Below are positions 39,604-47,646 of a DNA stretch of 48,398 nucleotides, piece by piece. Origin of the DNA: JAJZXY01 sp046706185 (GTDB taxonomy: Archaea > Thermoplasmatota > Thermoplasmata > Sysuiplasmatales > Sysuiplasmataceae); contig JBJKPR010000028.1 in NCBI GenBank assembly GCA_046706185.1, positions 1-48,398 of the forward strand, read 5' to 3'. How positions within the stretch are numbered: the first letter of the stretch is position 1; each line of letters opens with the position of its first letter. The translations under genes and the position numbers were made by a program. The notes beneath the pieces were generated by a model. That model was given only the letters and a program-made list of their open reading frames with translations. It was not told where the DNA came from and did no database searches.

Positions 39604-40836
39604 TCATGCAAACACCCTGCGCACCTTGTCAAGTGCGCTCATGAGTGCGTCAATATCCCTCCTCCCGTTGTAAATGTAGAAGGAGGCGCGTGTCGTCGAG
39701 GGTTCGCCCATGTTGTCCATGAGCGGCTGGGCACAGTGGTGGCCAGACCTCGTGGCAATGCCTTCCCTGCCCAGTATTTCGGCCACATCGTGGCTGTGAA
39801 CACCTTTCAGATTGAACGATATGAGGCCGCTTCGTTCCTCCGGATCCCTTGGGCCGTATACCTCTACATCGTCATTCTCCAACATCCTGGCCATGGCATA
39901 GGAGAGGAGTGCCTTCTCATAAGCCTCCACCCTTTCCATTCCTATGGAATTGAGGTAGTCGACAGCTGCGCCGAGTCCCACCGCTCCGGATATGTTCTGG
40001 GTGCCTGCCTCAAACTTGTACGGAAGCTCAGCCCAGCTGGAGCCCGACTTTTTCACATCGCTTATCATCTCGCCGCCGCCGAAGGCGGGCTCCATGCTCT
40101 CCAGAAGCTCCCTCTTCCCGTACATGATTCCTATGCCTGTCGGGGCGCACATCTTGTGGCCCGAAACCGCCATCAGGTCGCAGTCCATGGACTGCACGTC
40201 CACTGGCATGTGTGGCACCGATTGAGCGCCGTCCACGATGAAGATGGATCCGTTGTCGTGAGCGAGCCTGCCAATCTCCCTGACGTTGTTCACCGTTCCG
40301 AGAACATTGGACACATGGCTGACTGTCACAATCTTTGTTCTGCTGCCGAGCTTGGCGGCGAGGTCATCCATGTCAAGCTTTCCCCTCTCGTCAATGTCGA
40401 CGTACCTCACCTTCACCCCTTTCCAGGAGAGCATCTGCCATGGAACTATATTGGAATGGTGCTCCATCACAGTCGTCAGCACCTCGTCCCCCTCCCTCAG
40501 CTTGTGGATGCCAAGGCTCAGCGCCATTATGTTAAGTGCCTCCGTTGCACCCCTGACGAAGACTATCTCCTCTGTCCCCCGTGCATTGATGAATGACCTG
40601 AACTTCTCCCTTGAGGACTCAAATGCCTCTGTGGCTCTTTCGCTGAGCGGGTATATGCCGCGGTGTACATTCGAGTTTGATTCCGACTCAAACGATGATA
40701 CTGCATCTATCACGGCCCGAGGCTTCTGGCTGGTAGCTGCGCTGTCGAGATAAACAAGCCTTTCGTTTCCAGGCGCAGAGAAAATGGGGAAATCCTCCCT
40801 GAAGGGAGATACTTCTGGTGGGAGCGTTTCTGGCAC
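39604..40836 (-). CDS. sufS: Cysteine desulfurase SufS
   Basis: 410-residue group II cysteine desulfurase that removes sulfur from L-cysteine to form a persulfide for Fe-S assembly. The N-terminus is YLDSAATSQKPRAVIDAV, followed by VFVRGATEALNIMA, with PLP contacts TVMEHHSNIVPW. The Schiff-base Lys is in SGHKMCAPTGIG (about 225-236). The persulfide Cys is in RSGHHCAQPLM (about 368-378). The start is GTG; GAGGTGAC overlaps the stop of the Rieske gene upstream. It is part of the suf operon and works with SufU. Confidence 0.95.
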   Translation of the reverse strand: MPETLPPEVSPFREDFPIFSAPGNERLVYLDSAATSQKPRAVIDAVSSFESESNSNVHRGIYPLSERATEAFESSREKFRSFINARGTEEIVFVRGATEALNIMALSLGIHKLREGDEVLTTVMEHHSNIVPWQMLSWKGVKVRYVDIDERGKLDMDDLAAKLGSRTKIVTVSHVSNVLGTVNNVREIGRLAHDNGSIFIVDGAQSVPHMPVDVQSMDCDLMAVSGHKMCAPTGIGIMYGKRELLESMEPAFGGGEMISDVKKSGSSWAELPYKFEAGTQNISGAVGLGAAVDYLNSIGMERVEAYEKALLSYAMARMLENDDVEVYGPRDPEERSGLISFNLKGVHSHDVAEILGREGIATRSGHHCAQPLMDNMGEPSTTRASFYIYNGRRDIDALMSALDKVRRVFA

Positions 40837-40845
40837 AGTGTCACC

Positions 40846-41151
40846 TCAGAGGTCTACGAGTATATCGTCGCCCTCCGTCTTAAGCTCATACTTGTGAAGC
40901 GGCTCTTCCGCCGGTGGATTGTCCACCTCGCCTGACCTGATGCTGAACCGTGACATGTGAAGGGGGCATGTGATATACTCGCCTGTGATGATTCCCCTGG
41001 AAAGGTCTGTATCCTCGTGCGTGCACGTCGAGTCAAGCGCATGGAGCTCGTCCCCGATCTTTATGACCATTATGGAATGGCCCTCGATTTCGACGCGCTT
41101 CAGCCTGGCTGAAGCGAATTCGGACAGGGAGGCGACCTTCCTGAAGGTCAA
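40846..41151 (-). CDS. Rieske-type [2Fe-2S] ferredoxin
   Basis: 101-residue soluble Rieske protein. The cluster ligands are in CTHEDTDLS (Cys-x-His, about 42-44) and CPLHMSRF (Cys-x2-His, about 61-64), as in BphF/NdoA-type ferredoxins rather than membrane Rieske proteins. It could supply electrons for Fe-S assembly or reduce a persulfide. Start TTG 41151 is preceded by AGGTGATC, a full anti-16S match that also contains the sufD stop codon, so it is translationally coupled within the suf operon. Confidence 0.88.
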   Translation of the reverse strand: MTFRKVASLSEFASARLKRVEIEGHSIMVIKIGDELHALDSTCTHEDTDLSRGIITGEYITCPLHMSRFSIRSGEVDNPPAEEPLHKYELKTEGDDILVDL

Positions 41152-41157
41152 TGGCGA

Positions 41158-42591
41158 TCACCTGTACTTGTAGTGCCCTTCGAATATGTTTTCTGTGGTC
41201 TTGATCTGGTCCTTGACATACTTCTCAAATTCGAGCTCATCGAGATGCCTGCTTGACTTGAGCGATATCACGTTGTTCCATTTGTCCTCTATCAGGAAAC
41301 GGAGCTTGTCCCTGACTGTGTCGGTTGGTATGCGTGAGATCACAGGATCGAAGAAGCCCAGGACCATCAGTTTTTCAGCCTCTTCCCTTGCAAGCCCCCT
41401 CGTCTGAAGATAGTAAAGATGTTCCTCGTCCATCTGCGAGACTGACGCGGAGTGTGTTGCCTTGACTCCGTTGGTGAGTATCTCGAGACCAGGAATGGCA
41501 TCGCACTTGGCATCCTTGCTCAGAAGCATGCCGTGCTCTGCAAGGTACGAGCTTGTGTTTGCGCCCTCCTGGCCGATCCTGATCATTCCCCTGAGCAGAG
41601 ATCTTGACTTCTCCTTGAGAACGCTCCTGACAGTTATCCTGCCGCTTGTATCCGCAACATCATGGTGCAGGTCTGTGACAACATCAAACCGCTGGCTGCC
41701 GTTTCCGAACAGTATCTCATAGTCGTCTGTGCTCGCTCCCCGTCCAGTGAACTTCGTGTCTGCCCTCGCCCTGGTGACTTCGGCACCTATGAAGCTTGAG
41801 ACCCAGTGGACAGTGCTGTCCCTTCCTGCGAGAGCTCGCTTGTTCGACAGGAAGACGGATTTCTGTGAGAGGTTCTCAAGCGACGAGTAGTGCACCTGCG
41901 AACCTGCCTGGGCGAATATGTCAGTGACCTCGCTGAAGAGCGTTGCTGGGGCAGAGTTTTCAGCGGAGAGTATCTCTGACAGCACCTGGACACTCGAACC
42001 CTCATCAACATAGATTATGTTCTGGTGGAAATGCGCCTGTCCCGGCGAATCATCGACAAAGACCCAGTGGACAGGCTTCTCAACCACCGTGTTCTTCGGA
42101 ATGTACAGGAATTTCCCGCCGGTCATGAGTGCGCTGTTGAGCGCCACAAACATATCGTCAGCGGGCTGCTGCCCCTTTGAGGCGAAGTAGTCCTTCAGCT
42201 TGTCGGAGTGCCTTACAACCGCTGAAGACAGTTCCTCGAGTATCACACCCGTGGGCAGGTGCTTCCAGTTGTTGTACGACAGGCTGCCTGTCTGGAGGCT
42301 GAACAGGCTGTCATCCCTGAGGTCTCCAAGGTCCTCGGGGAGACTGCCGACTTCTCTGGCCTTTGGAGGAAGACTGAAACCGCTGTCCTCGAACCTGGAG
42401 AGATTTGCATATTTCTTGTACAGGGGGTTTGGCTCTGGCCTGGACCCAAGATAGGCTGCAAGAGCAACCTTCCTGTACTTGCCAAGCCATGCTGGTTCGC
42501 CATCAAACGCTGGAAGATCGTTTTCTTCCGGCTTGAGCAGATTCTGTGTTATCGATGTCACTGGCACACACTCCCGCTGTGGCTTCTTCAC
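41158..42591 (-). CDS. sufD: SufD (SufB/SufD-family scaffold subunit)
   Basis: 477 aa; the C-terminal beta-helix and tail have the SufBD pattern: KATHSASVSQMDEEHLYYLQ, then TRGLAREEAEKLMVLGFFDP. It partners with SufB and SufC in the SufBC2D complex that builds clusters. The N-terminal helical part (about 1-130) is diverged. Compared with SufB it lacks the Cys-rich features. The start is GTG, overlapping the sufB stop (GTGA). I call it SufD by position and divergence from its neighbour SufB. Confidence 0.88.
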   Translation of the reverse strand: MKKPQRECVPVTSITQNLLKPEENDLPAFDGEPAWLGKYRKVALAAYLGSRPEPNPLYKKYANLSRFEDSGFSLPPKAREVGSLPEDLGDLRDDSLFSLQTGSLSYNNWKHLPTGVILEELSSAVVRHSDKLKDYFASKGQQPADDMFVALNSALMTGGKFLYIPKNTVVEKPVHWVFVDDSPGQAHFHQNIIYVDEGSSVQVLSEILSAENSAPATLFSEVTDIFAQAGSQVHYSSLENLSQKSVFLSNKRALAGRDSTVHWVSSFIGAEVTRARADTKFTGRGASTDDYEILFGNGSQRFDVVTDLHHDVADTSGRITVRSVLKEKSRSLLRGMIRIGQEGANTSSYLAEHGMLLSKDAKCDAIPGLEILTNGVKATHSASVSQMDEEHLYYLQTRGLAREEAEKLMVLGFFDPVISRIPTDTVRDKLRFLIEDKWNNVISLKSSRHLDELEFEKYVKDQIKTTENIFEGHYKYR

Positions 42592-43994
42592 CCTACCGAA
42601 CCGGTCATCTCAAGCTGTATCAGCCTGTTGAGCTCCACAGCGTACTCCATAGGCAGCTCCTTTGAGAAGACATCCAGGAAGCCCATGACAATCATGTTGA
42701 GCGCATCTGCTTCGGTCAATCCCCTCGACATGAGGTAGAAAAGCTGTTCCTCGCTGATCTTCCCTACGGTCGCCTCGTGCGTTGTGGACGCACTCTCCTC
42801 ATTGATTGTGTTATACGGATATGTGTCTGTCCTCGACTTCTCATCCACCAGCAGCGCATCGCATCTCACGCTGCTCTTGGAATTGAGCGCTCCCTTCTCA
42901 ATATGAAGCTGGCCGCGGTAAGTCGTCCTGCCGCCGTCCTTGCTTACACTCTTGGACGTAATCCTCGATGTCGTGTTGGGAGCGAAGTGGAATATCTTCG
43001 CGCCCGCGTCCTGGTGCTGTCCGCCTCCTGCAAAGGCAATTGAGATGACCTCTCCCTTTGCCCTGTCGCCGAGAAGGTAGACGGAGGGGTACTTCATCGT
43101 CAGCTTGGAGCCTATATTGCCGTCGACCCATTCAACAGTCGCGTCCTCATATGCATATGCCCTCTTTGTCACAAGATTGTACACGTTGTTTGACCAGTTC
43201 TGTATCGTTGTGTACCTGACATATGCGCCCTTCTTCGCTATTATCTCCACAACTGCAGAGTGAAGCGAGTCGGAGGAGTATATAGGCGCGGTACATCCCT
43301 CTATGTAGTGTACTTTGGCGCCTTCATCCGCTATGATTAACGTCCTTTCGAACTGCCCCGCATTCCTTGCATTTATCCTGAAGTATGCCTGGAGTGGTAT
43401 ATCCACCTCGACCCCCTTGGGGACGTAGATGAAACTGCCGCCGCTCCAAACGGCGCTGTTCAGGGCGGCAAGCTTGTTGTCCTCCGGCGGAATTACAGTT
43501 CCGAAGTATTCCTTGAATATGTCAGGATGCTCCTGCAGTCCCTGGTCAGTGCCCAGAAAGATCACGCCCTTCTTCTTCAGGTCGTCCCTTATCTTGTGGT
43601 AGACAACTTCGCTGTCGTACTGTGCCCCTACACCACCGAGGAACTTCTTTTCTGCCTCGGGTATTCCAAGCTTGTCGAATGTCTTCTTTATGTACTCAGG
43701 CACATCCTCCCAGTTGTCAGACCCCCTCTCAGTCGGAGCCATGTAGTAGTAGATGTCATCAAAGTGGACGTCCTTCAGGAAGGGACTGCCCCAGTCTGGC
43801 ATCGGTTTCTTCAGGAATATGTCTAGCGACCGCAGTCTGAAGTCGGTCATCCACTTCGGTTCCTTCTTGAACTTTGAAATGGATTCGACAATCTCCTTGC
43901 TGAGCCCCTTCTGCGTCTGGAATACGTACTTCGCGTCTGCATCGTGGAAGCCGTATTTGCTGTAGTCACGCTCTATTATCTCATTCGTAGACAT
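42588..43994 (-). CDS. sufB: SufB (Fe-S scaffold subunit)
   Basis: About 468 aa from ATG 43994, which has AGGAG about seven bases upstream; ATG 44000 (two codons longer) is too close to the SD, and an upstream start at 44063 lies inside the preceding gene. Family features include the N-terminal SKYGFHDADAKYVF, the middle FIYVPKGVEVDIPLQAYFRI and GAKVHYIEGCTAPIYSS, and the end SSTTHEATVGKISEEQLFYL followed by MSRGLTEADALNMIVMGFLD. SufB receives sulfur from SufS/SufU and is the cluster-building subunit with SufC and SufD. Confidence 0.95.
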   Translation of the reverse strand: MSTNEIIERDYSKYGFHDADAKYVFQTQKGLSKEIVESISKFKKEPKWMTDFRLRSLDIFLKKPMPDWGSPFLKDVHFDDIYYYMAPTERGSDNWEDVPEYIKKTFDKLGIPEAEKKFLGGVGAQYDSEVVYHKIRDDLKKKGVIFLGTDQGLQEHPDIFKEYFGTVIPPEDNKLAALNSAVWSGGSFIYVPKGVEVDIPLQAYFRINARNAGQFERTLIIADEGAKVHYIEGCTAPIYSSDSLHSAVVEIIAKKGAYVRYTTIQNWSNNVYNLVTKRAYAYEDATVEWVDGNIGSKLTMKYPSVYLLGDRAKGEVISIAFAGGGQHQDAGAKIFHFAPNTTSRITSKSVSKDGGRTTYRGQLHIEKGALNSKSSVRCDALLVDEKSRTDTYPYNTINEESASTTHEATVGKISEEQLFYLMSRGLTEADALNMIVMGFLDVFSKELPMEYAVELNRLIQLEMTGSVG

Positions 43995-44023
43995 TTTCAT
44001 CTCTCCTTTTTTACCATTGATCT

Positions 44024-45448
44024 TCAGTACCTCACCATGGACGGGTCCACCTTCAGCACCCATTCTACTATCCCGCCTGTCAGGTTCTTCACCTTCTTGA
44101 ACCCGATATCGCGCAGGAACCTGACCGCGTAGCTGCTCCTCTGTCCGCTCTTGCAGTAGACGACTATCTCGTCAGCAGTGCTCAGTTCGTTTACCCTTGA
44201 CGGGAGCTCATTGACGGGAATGAACTTCGCACCGTCGAGGCGGTTTATCTCCCACTCCTGAGGTTCCCTCACATCAAGCAGTACGATTGGTTCACTTGCT
44301 TTCAGTTTGCCGTTGAGCTCCTCAACTGATATTGAAAGTTCTTCTGAAAGCTGACTGCCCCTGCCCATGCCACAGAATTCCTCGTAGTCTATGAGCTCGT
44401 GGATTGTCGGGTCTTCACCGCATACCGGGCACTGCGGGTTCTTGTGAAGCTTCAGCTCCTTGAACTTCATCTTCATTGCGTCGAACAGCAGCAGTCTTCC
44501 AGTCAGCGTCTCCCCTTCGCCGAGAATGAGCTTGATAGTCTCCATTGCCTGGATCGTGCCTATGATACCCGGAAGGACACCGACAACACCTCCCTCGGCG
44601 CAGGAGGGCACGAGGCCCGGGGGTGGGGGGCTTTCATAAAGGCACCTGTAGCATGGCCCCTTTTTCGCATCGAAAACGGAGACCTGGCCCTCAAACCTGT
44701 ATATTGAGCCGTAGACATTCGTCTTTCCGAGGAGCACGCACGCATCGTTCACAAGGTACCTGGTGGGAAAGTTGTCTGTGCCGTCTATGACTATGTCGAA
44801 GTTTTTTATGATGTCCAGCGCATTGTCGGATGTTATCCTCTCTTCGAACTTGACTACGTTTACAGTGGGGTTGATTCCCTTTATCCTTTCTTCCGCCGAG
44901 TCAATCTTCTTGCGCCCGACATCCCTTTCAGAGTGTATGATCTGCCTCTGTAGATTGCTGAAATCAACGACATCGAAGTCGACGATGCCAATCGTTCCAA
45001 CTCCCGCAGCGGCGAGATAGAGCAGAAGCGGTGAGCCGAGACCGCCAGCGCCGATCACAAGCACCCTCGCCCTTTTCAGCTTCCTCTGCCCCTGCAGCCC
45101 TACCTCCGGCAAGAGCAGGTGTCTGCTGTACCGCTGTATGTCGTCATATGTGAATTCGCTTGTAATTCCCGAGGACCCGCCCGCTATGGATGGTATTATG
45201 AAGACGGTGTCTCCCTCGGCGACTGGAGTGGAACCGCGTTTAAGGTACCTTATATCCTCGTCATTAAGGTAGACATTGACAAAGTTCCTGAGCCGGCCGC
45301 TTTCGTCAAACAGGTGGCGCCTGAGCTGCTGGTTGGCCGCTGCAAGGTTGCCGAGAACTTCGTCTATCGTCATGCCTTCTGCAGAGACTGTATCCTTGTT
45401 GCCTACGTACTGCCTGAGCGGCGTTGGTATCATTATCTTGACAGTCAT
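44024..45448 (-). CDS. Fusion: MoaD/ThiS-like ubiquitin-fold domain + E1-like (MoeB/ThiF) + rhodanese
   Basis: 474-residue three-domain protein. Residues 1-91 are a beta-grasp sulfur carrier like MoaD/CysO (FVNVYLNDEDIRYL, then GDTVFIIPSIAGG, Gly-Gly at 90-91). Residues 97-345 are an E1-like adenylyltransferase (RHLLLPEVGLQGQRKL, nucleotide loop VIGAGGLGSP at 131-140, DGTDNFPTRYLVND, a conserved SCAEGGVVGVLPG Cys, and Zn ligands CYRC and CPVC). Residues 375-474 are a rhodanese domain with active-site Cys432 in CKSGQR. The carrier is fused in cis to its own E1, so Gly-Gly is followed by SSGITSEF rather than being C-terminal; proteolysis would be needed to expose it. Start ATG overlaps the cysteine synthase stop by 4 bp. 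Confidence 0.92.
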   Translation of the reverse strand: MTVKIMIPTPLRQYVGNKDTVSAEGMTIDEVLGNLAAANQQLRRHLFDESGRLRNFVNVYLNDEDIRYLKRGSTPVAEGDTVFIIPSIAGGSSGITSEFTYDDIQRYSRHLLLPEVGLQGQRKLKRARVLVIGAGGLGSPLLLYLAAAGVGTIGIVDFDVVDFSNLQRQIIHSERDVGRKKIDSAEERIKGINPTVNVVKFEERITSDNALDIIKNFDIVIDGTDNFPTRYLVNDACVLLGKTNVYGSIYRFEGQVSVFDAKKGPCYRCLYESPPPPGLVPSCAEGGVVGVLPGIIGTIQAMETIKLILGEGETLTGRLLLFDAMKMKFKELKLHKNPQCPVCGEDPTIHELIDYEEFCGMGRGSQLSEELSISVEELNGKLKASEPIVLLDVREPQEWEINRLDGAKFIPVNELPSRVNELSTADEIVVYCKSGQRSSYAVRFLRDIGFKKVKNLTGGIVEWVLKVDPSMVRY

Positions 45449-46377
45449 TCCTTTTCCTCCCAGAATTTCTCACCAAGGTATTTCTGCCCTCCGTCGGGGA
45501 AGATGGTTACAAATGAGCCGCCGCCAAACTCCTGGGCGACCCTTCTGCAGGCAACAAGCGCAGCACCTGAGCTTGGGCCAACAAGAATGCCCTCATCCCT
45601 TGCCAGGCGCTTCACCGCTTTTTGCGCCTCTTCGGTGGACACTTCAACATTTACATCGGAAAGCGTTTCGTCAAAGATGCCCGGCCTAATCGAGGCATCC
45701 ATTCTCTTCAGTCCCTCCAGCCCGTGGAATGGGCCGTCAGGCTGCACCGCCACCCTCTTTATTTCAGGGAAGGTCTCCTTCAGGTACCGGCTGATCCCCG
45801 TGAATGTACCTCCTGTTCCAAGCCCCGCGACGAAGTAATCGAAATGGCCTCTTGTCTGGGAGACTATCTCTCTCGCAGTACCTTCATAGTGGGCCCTCCA
45901 GTTGCTGTTGTTGTTGTACTGGTCGGCGTAATAGTAAAGCCCGGGATCCTCTTCCGCCATTTTCCTTGCAATCTTCTGCGCGCCGTCAGTGCTTTCCAGC
46001 GGGTCGGACAGGACCACTTTCGCACCATACGCAGTCAGCAGGTCTATCTTCTCCTTTGCGACATTCCGCGGTATGACGAGAGTGCACCTGTACCCCTTCA
46101 CAGCGCAGACCATTGCATATGCGATGGCTGTGTTCCCTGAAGACGCATCCAGCAGTATCCGCTCGGGAGTGAGTTTACCCTCACGTTCGGCGTCCTCCAC
46201 GATTTTCAGTGCAGCCCTGTCCTTCACGCTGCCTCCTGGATTGAACCATTCGGCCTTGGCATAAATCCTGGTGCCCGGCATATCTGCTGTGAGCTTCCTT
46301 ATCGCCAGCAGGGGAGTATTGCCTATCCTGCTCAGAAGGGACCAACTTGCCTCGTATGTCAGATTGTGGCGCATCAC
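45445..46377 (-). CDS. Cysteine synthase (CysM-like, O-phosphoserine/O-acetylserine sulfhydrylase)
   Basis: 310-residue fold-type II PLP enzyme making cysteine from an activated serine and a sulfur donor. The PLP lysine is in FNPGGSVKDRAA (about 45-56), with the loop SSGNTAIAYA and Gly-rich phosphate loop GLGTGGTFTG. The sequence VQPDGPFHGLEGLKRM and C-terminal QKYLGEKFWEEKE resemble CysM enzymes that are encoded with CysO and Mec. Its position directly before the ubiquitin-fold/E1/rhodanese fusion supports use of a protein thiocarboxylate as donor. GTG 46377 or ATG 46374 may be the start; it overlaps the sufU stop. Confidence 0.9.
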   Translation of the reverse strand: MMRHNLTYEASWSLLSRIGNTPLLAIRKLTADMPGTRIYAKAEWFNPGGSVKDRAALKIVEDAEREGKLTPERILLDASSGNTAIAYAMVCAVKGYRCTLVIPRNVAKEKIDLLTAYGAKVVLSDPLESTDGAQKIARKMAEEDPGLYYYADQYNNNSNWRAHYEGTAREIVSQTRGHFDYFVAGLGTGGTFTGISRYLKETFPEIKRVAVQPDGPFHGLEGLKRMDASIRPGIFDETLSDVNVEVSTEEAQKAVKRLARDEGILVGPSSGAALVACRRVAQEFGGGSFVTIFPDGGQKYLGEKFWEEKE

Positions 46378-46745
46378 TTGCCTTCACCAGCTGCTTCCTG
46401 AAAAACTTTTAGCCCCAGGGTGGCGCACTTGATCCTCACTGCGCTAAGCGGTATATGCAGCATTTCCTTGATGTCTTCCGGGTCCAGCTTTTTTGCCTCG
46501 TCCAGCTTCATGCCCTTCAGCCTGTCTGTCAACATGGACACAGACGCCTGGCTTATCGCGCATCCTCTTCCGTCGAATTTCACGTCGCTGATGTGACCGT
46601 TGTCTACCCTGACATAGATGCTTATGTCATCGCCGCAGACAGGGTTGTTGCCGTGGCCAAACAAATCGGGATGGTCGATGCTCCCCTTGTTGTGCGGTTT
46701 CTTGTAGTGTTCGAGTATCTCTTCCTGGTAGATGTCATAGGCCAT
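46374..46745 (-). CDS. sufU: Fe-S scaffold SufU/IscU-type protein
   Basis: 123 aa with three conserved cysteines: NPVCGDD (about 37), GRGCAIS (about 62) and RIKCATL (about 107), plus the HYKKPHNKG segment at the N-terminus. Bacterial SufU is a zinc-dependent sulfur acceptor from SufS; IscU is a scaffold. The SUF setting favours the SufU role. There is no HscA/HscB gene nearby. It lies 11 bp after sufC and overlaps the cysteine synthase gene. Confidence 0.92.
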   Translation of the reverse strand: MAYDIYQEEILEHYKKPHNKGSIDHPDLFGHGNNPVCGDDISIYVRVDNGHISDVKFDGRGCAISQASVSMLTDRLKGMKLDEAKKLDPEDIKEMLHIPLSAVRIKCATLGLKVFQEAAGEGK

Positions 46746-46756
46746 GGACGAGTACC

Positions 46757-47512
46757 TCAGTTCGTTATTGCCTGTTCTCTCAGCCAGTCATATCCTTTTT
46801 CTTCAAGCTCCTTTGCAAGGTCCTTGCCGCCGCTCTTGACCACCCTGCCGTCCACCACCACATGGACGAAGTGGGGCGTGATATACTGCAGCAGCCTCTG
46901 GTAGTGTGTGACCAGGATCAGTCCGATGTCGGGTCCGGCCATCAGGTTGATGGCGCTGGCGACTATCTTGAGTGAATCTATGTCGAGACCGCTGTCTGTC
47001 TCATCCAGTATGGCAAACTTGGGCTGAAGCACAGCCATCTGGAGCACCTCTGCCCTCTTCTTCTCCCCTCCTGAAAAACCTTCATTCAGCGACCTGCCTA
47101 TGAAATTCTCGTCGATACCCAGGGTGTTCACCTTTTCCTTGAGCAGCCTGAAGAACTTGGTGGGGCTCAGCTGGTTCTCGCTGTGCACAGCGTTGTAAGC
47201 TATCCTTAGGAAATTGCCGAGCCTGACACCCGGCACCTCTACGGGGTACTGGAAGCCGAGGAAGAGACCGAGCTTTGCCCGCTTGTCTGGCGGCAGTGAA
47301 AGGACATCAGTGCCGTCGACCGTCACCTGGCCGCCTGTTATCTGGTACTTCGGATGGCCCATGAGGGAGTAGCTCAATGTGCTCTTCCCCGAACCGTTTG
47401 GGCCCATGATCGCGTGTATTTCTCCCTGCTTCACTGTGAGGTCTATTCCCTTCAGTATCTGTTTGCCTTCAATGTTTACTTTCAAACCTTTTATCGAGAG
47501 TTCTGATGCCAT
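46757..47512 (-). CDS. sufC: SufC ATPase
   Basis: About 251 aa from ATG 47512; an ATG at 47581 would add 23 residues that overlap the promoter. ABC-type ATPase of the SufBC2D complex. Walker A is MGPNGSGKST, the signature is FSGGEKKR, Walker B is FAILDETDSGLD, and the switch His is in ILVTHYQRLL. It is the first gene of the suf operon, read from a TATA box at about 47571-47580 with a leader of about 38 bases. The product should be cytosolic. Confidence 0.95.
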   Translation of the reverse strand: MASELSIKGLKVNIEGKQILKGIDLTVKQGEIHAIMGPNGSGKSTLSYSLMGHPKYQITGGQVTVDGTDVLSLPPDKRAKLGLFLGFQYPVEVPGVRLGNFLRIAYNAVHSENQLSPTKFFRLLKEKVNTLGIDENFIGRSLNEGFSGGEKKRAEVLQMAVLQPKFAILDETDSGLDIDSLKIVASAINLMAGPDIGLILVTHYQRLLQYITPHFVHVVVDGRVVKSGGKDLAKELEEKGYDWLREQAITN

Positions 47513-47570
47513 TCCTAATACCTCTGAAAGTTCCCGGGCACTGTTTCGGGTTCTTCCATGAGTCAAATCA

Positions 47571-47635
47571 TATTTAAACATATCTTACTGTGTAAACTGC
47601 ACAATGTTAATATACGCTTACGAATTTATCTAAGC
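47571..47635. promoter_or_regulatory. Divergent suf promoter region with inverted repeats
   Basis: TATTTAAACA (47571-47580) drives sufC leftwards. TTAATATA (47607-47614) drives the regulator rightwards. TTAC-TGT-GTAA (47585-47595) lies between the two TATA boxes, next to the sufC one. GCTTA-N10-TAAGC (47616-47635) lies just downstream of the regulator's TATA box. Both are candidate operators for the adjacent SufR-like protein. Confidence 0.5.
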
Positions 47636-47646
47636 AAGGTAAGAAC

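Noticed and set aside
39439..40596. 385-residue plus-strand open frame over sufS and the JAMM gene
   Set aside because: It is Cys/His-rich and unlike any family, while sufS on the other strand shows all catalytic motifs.
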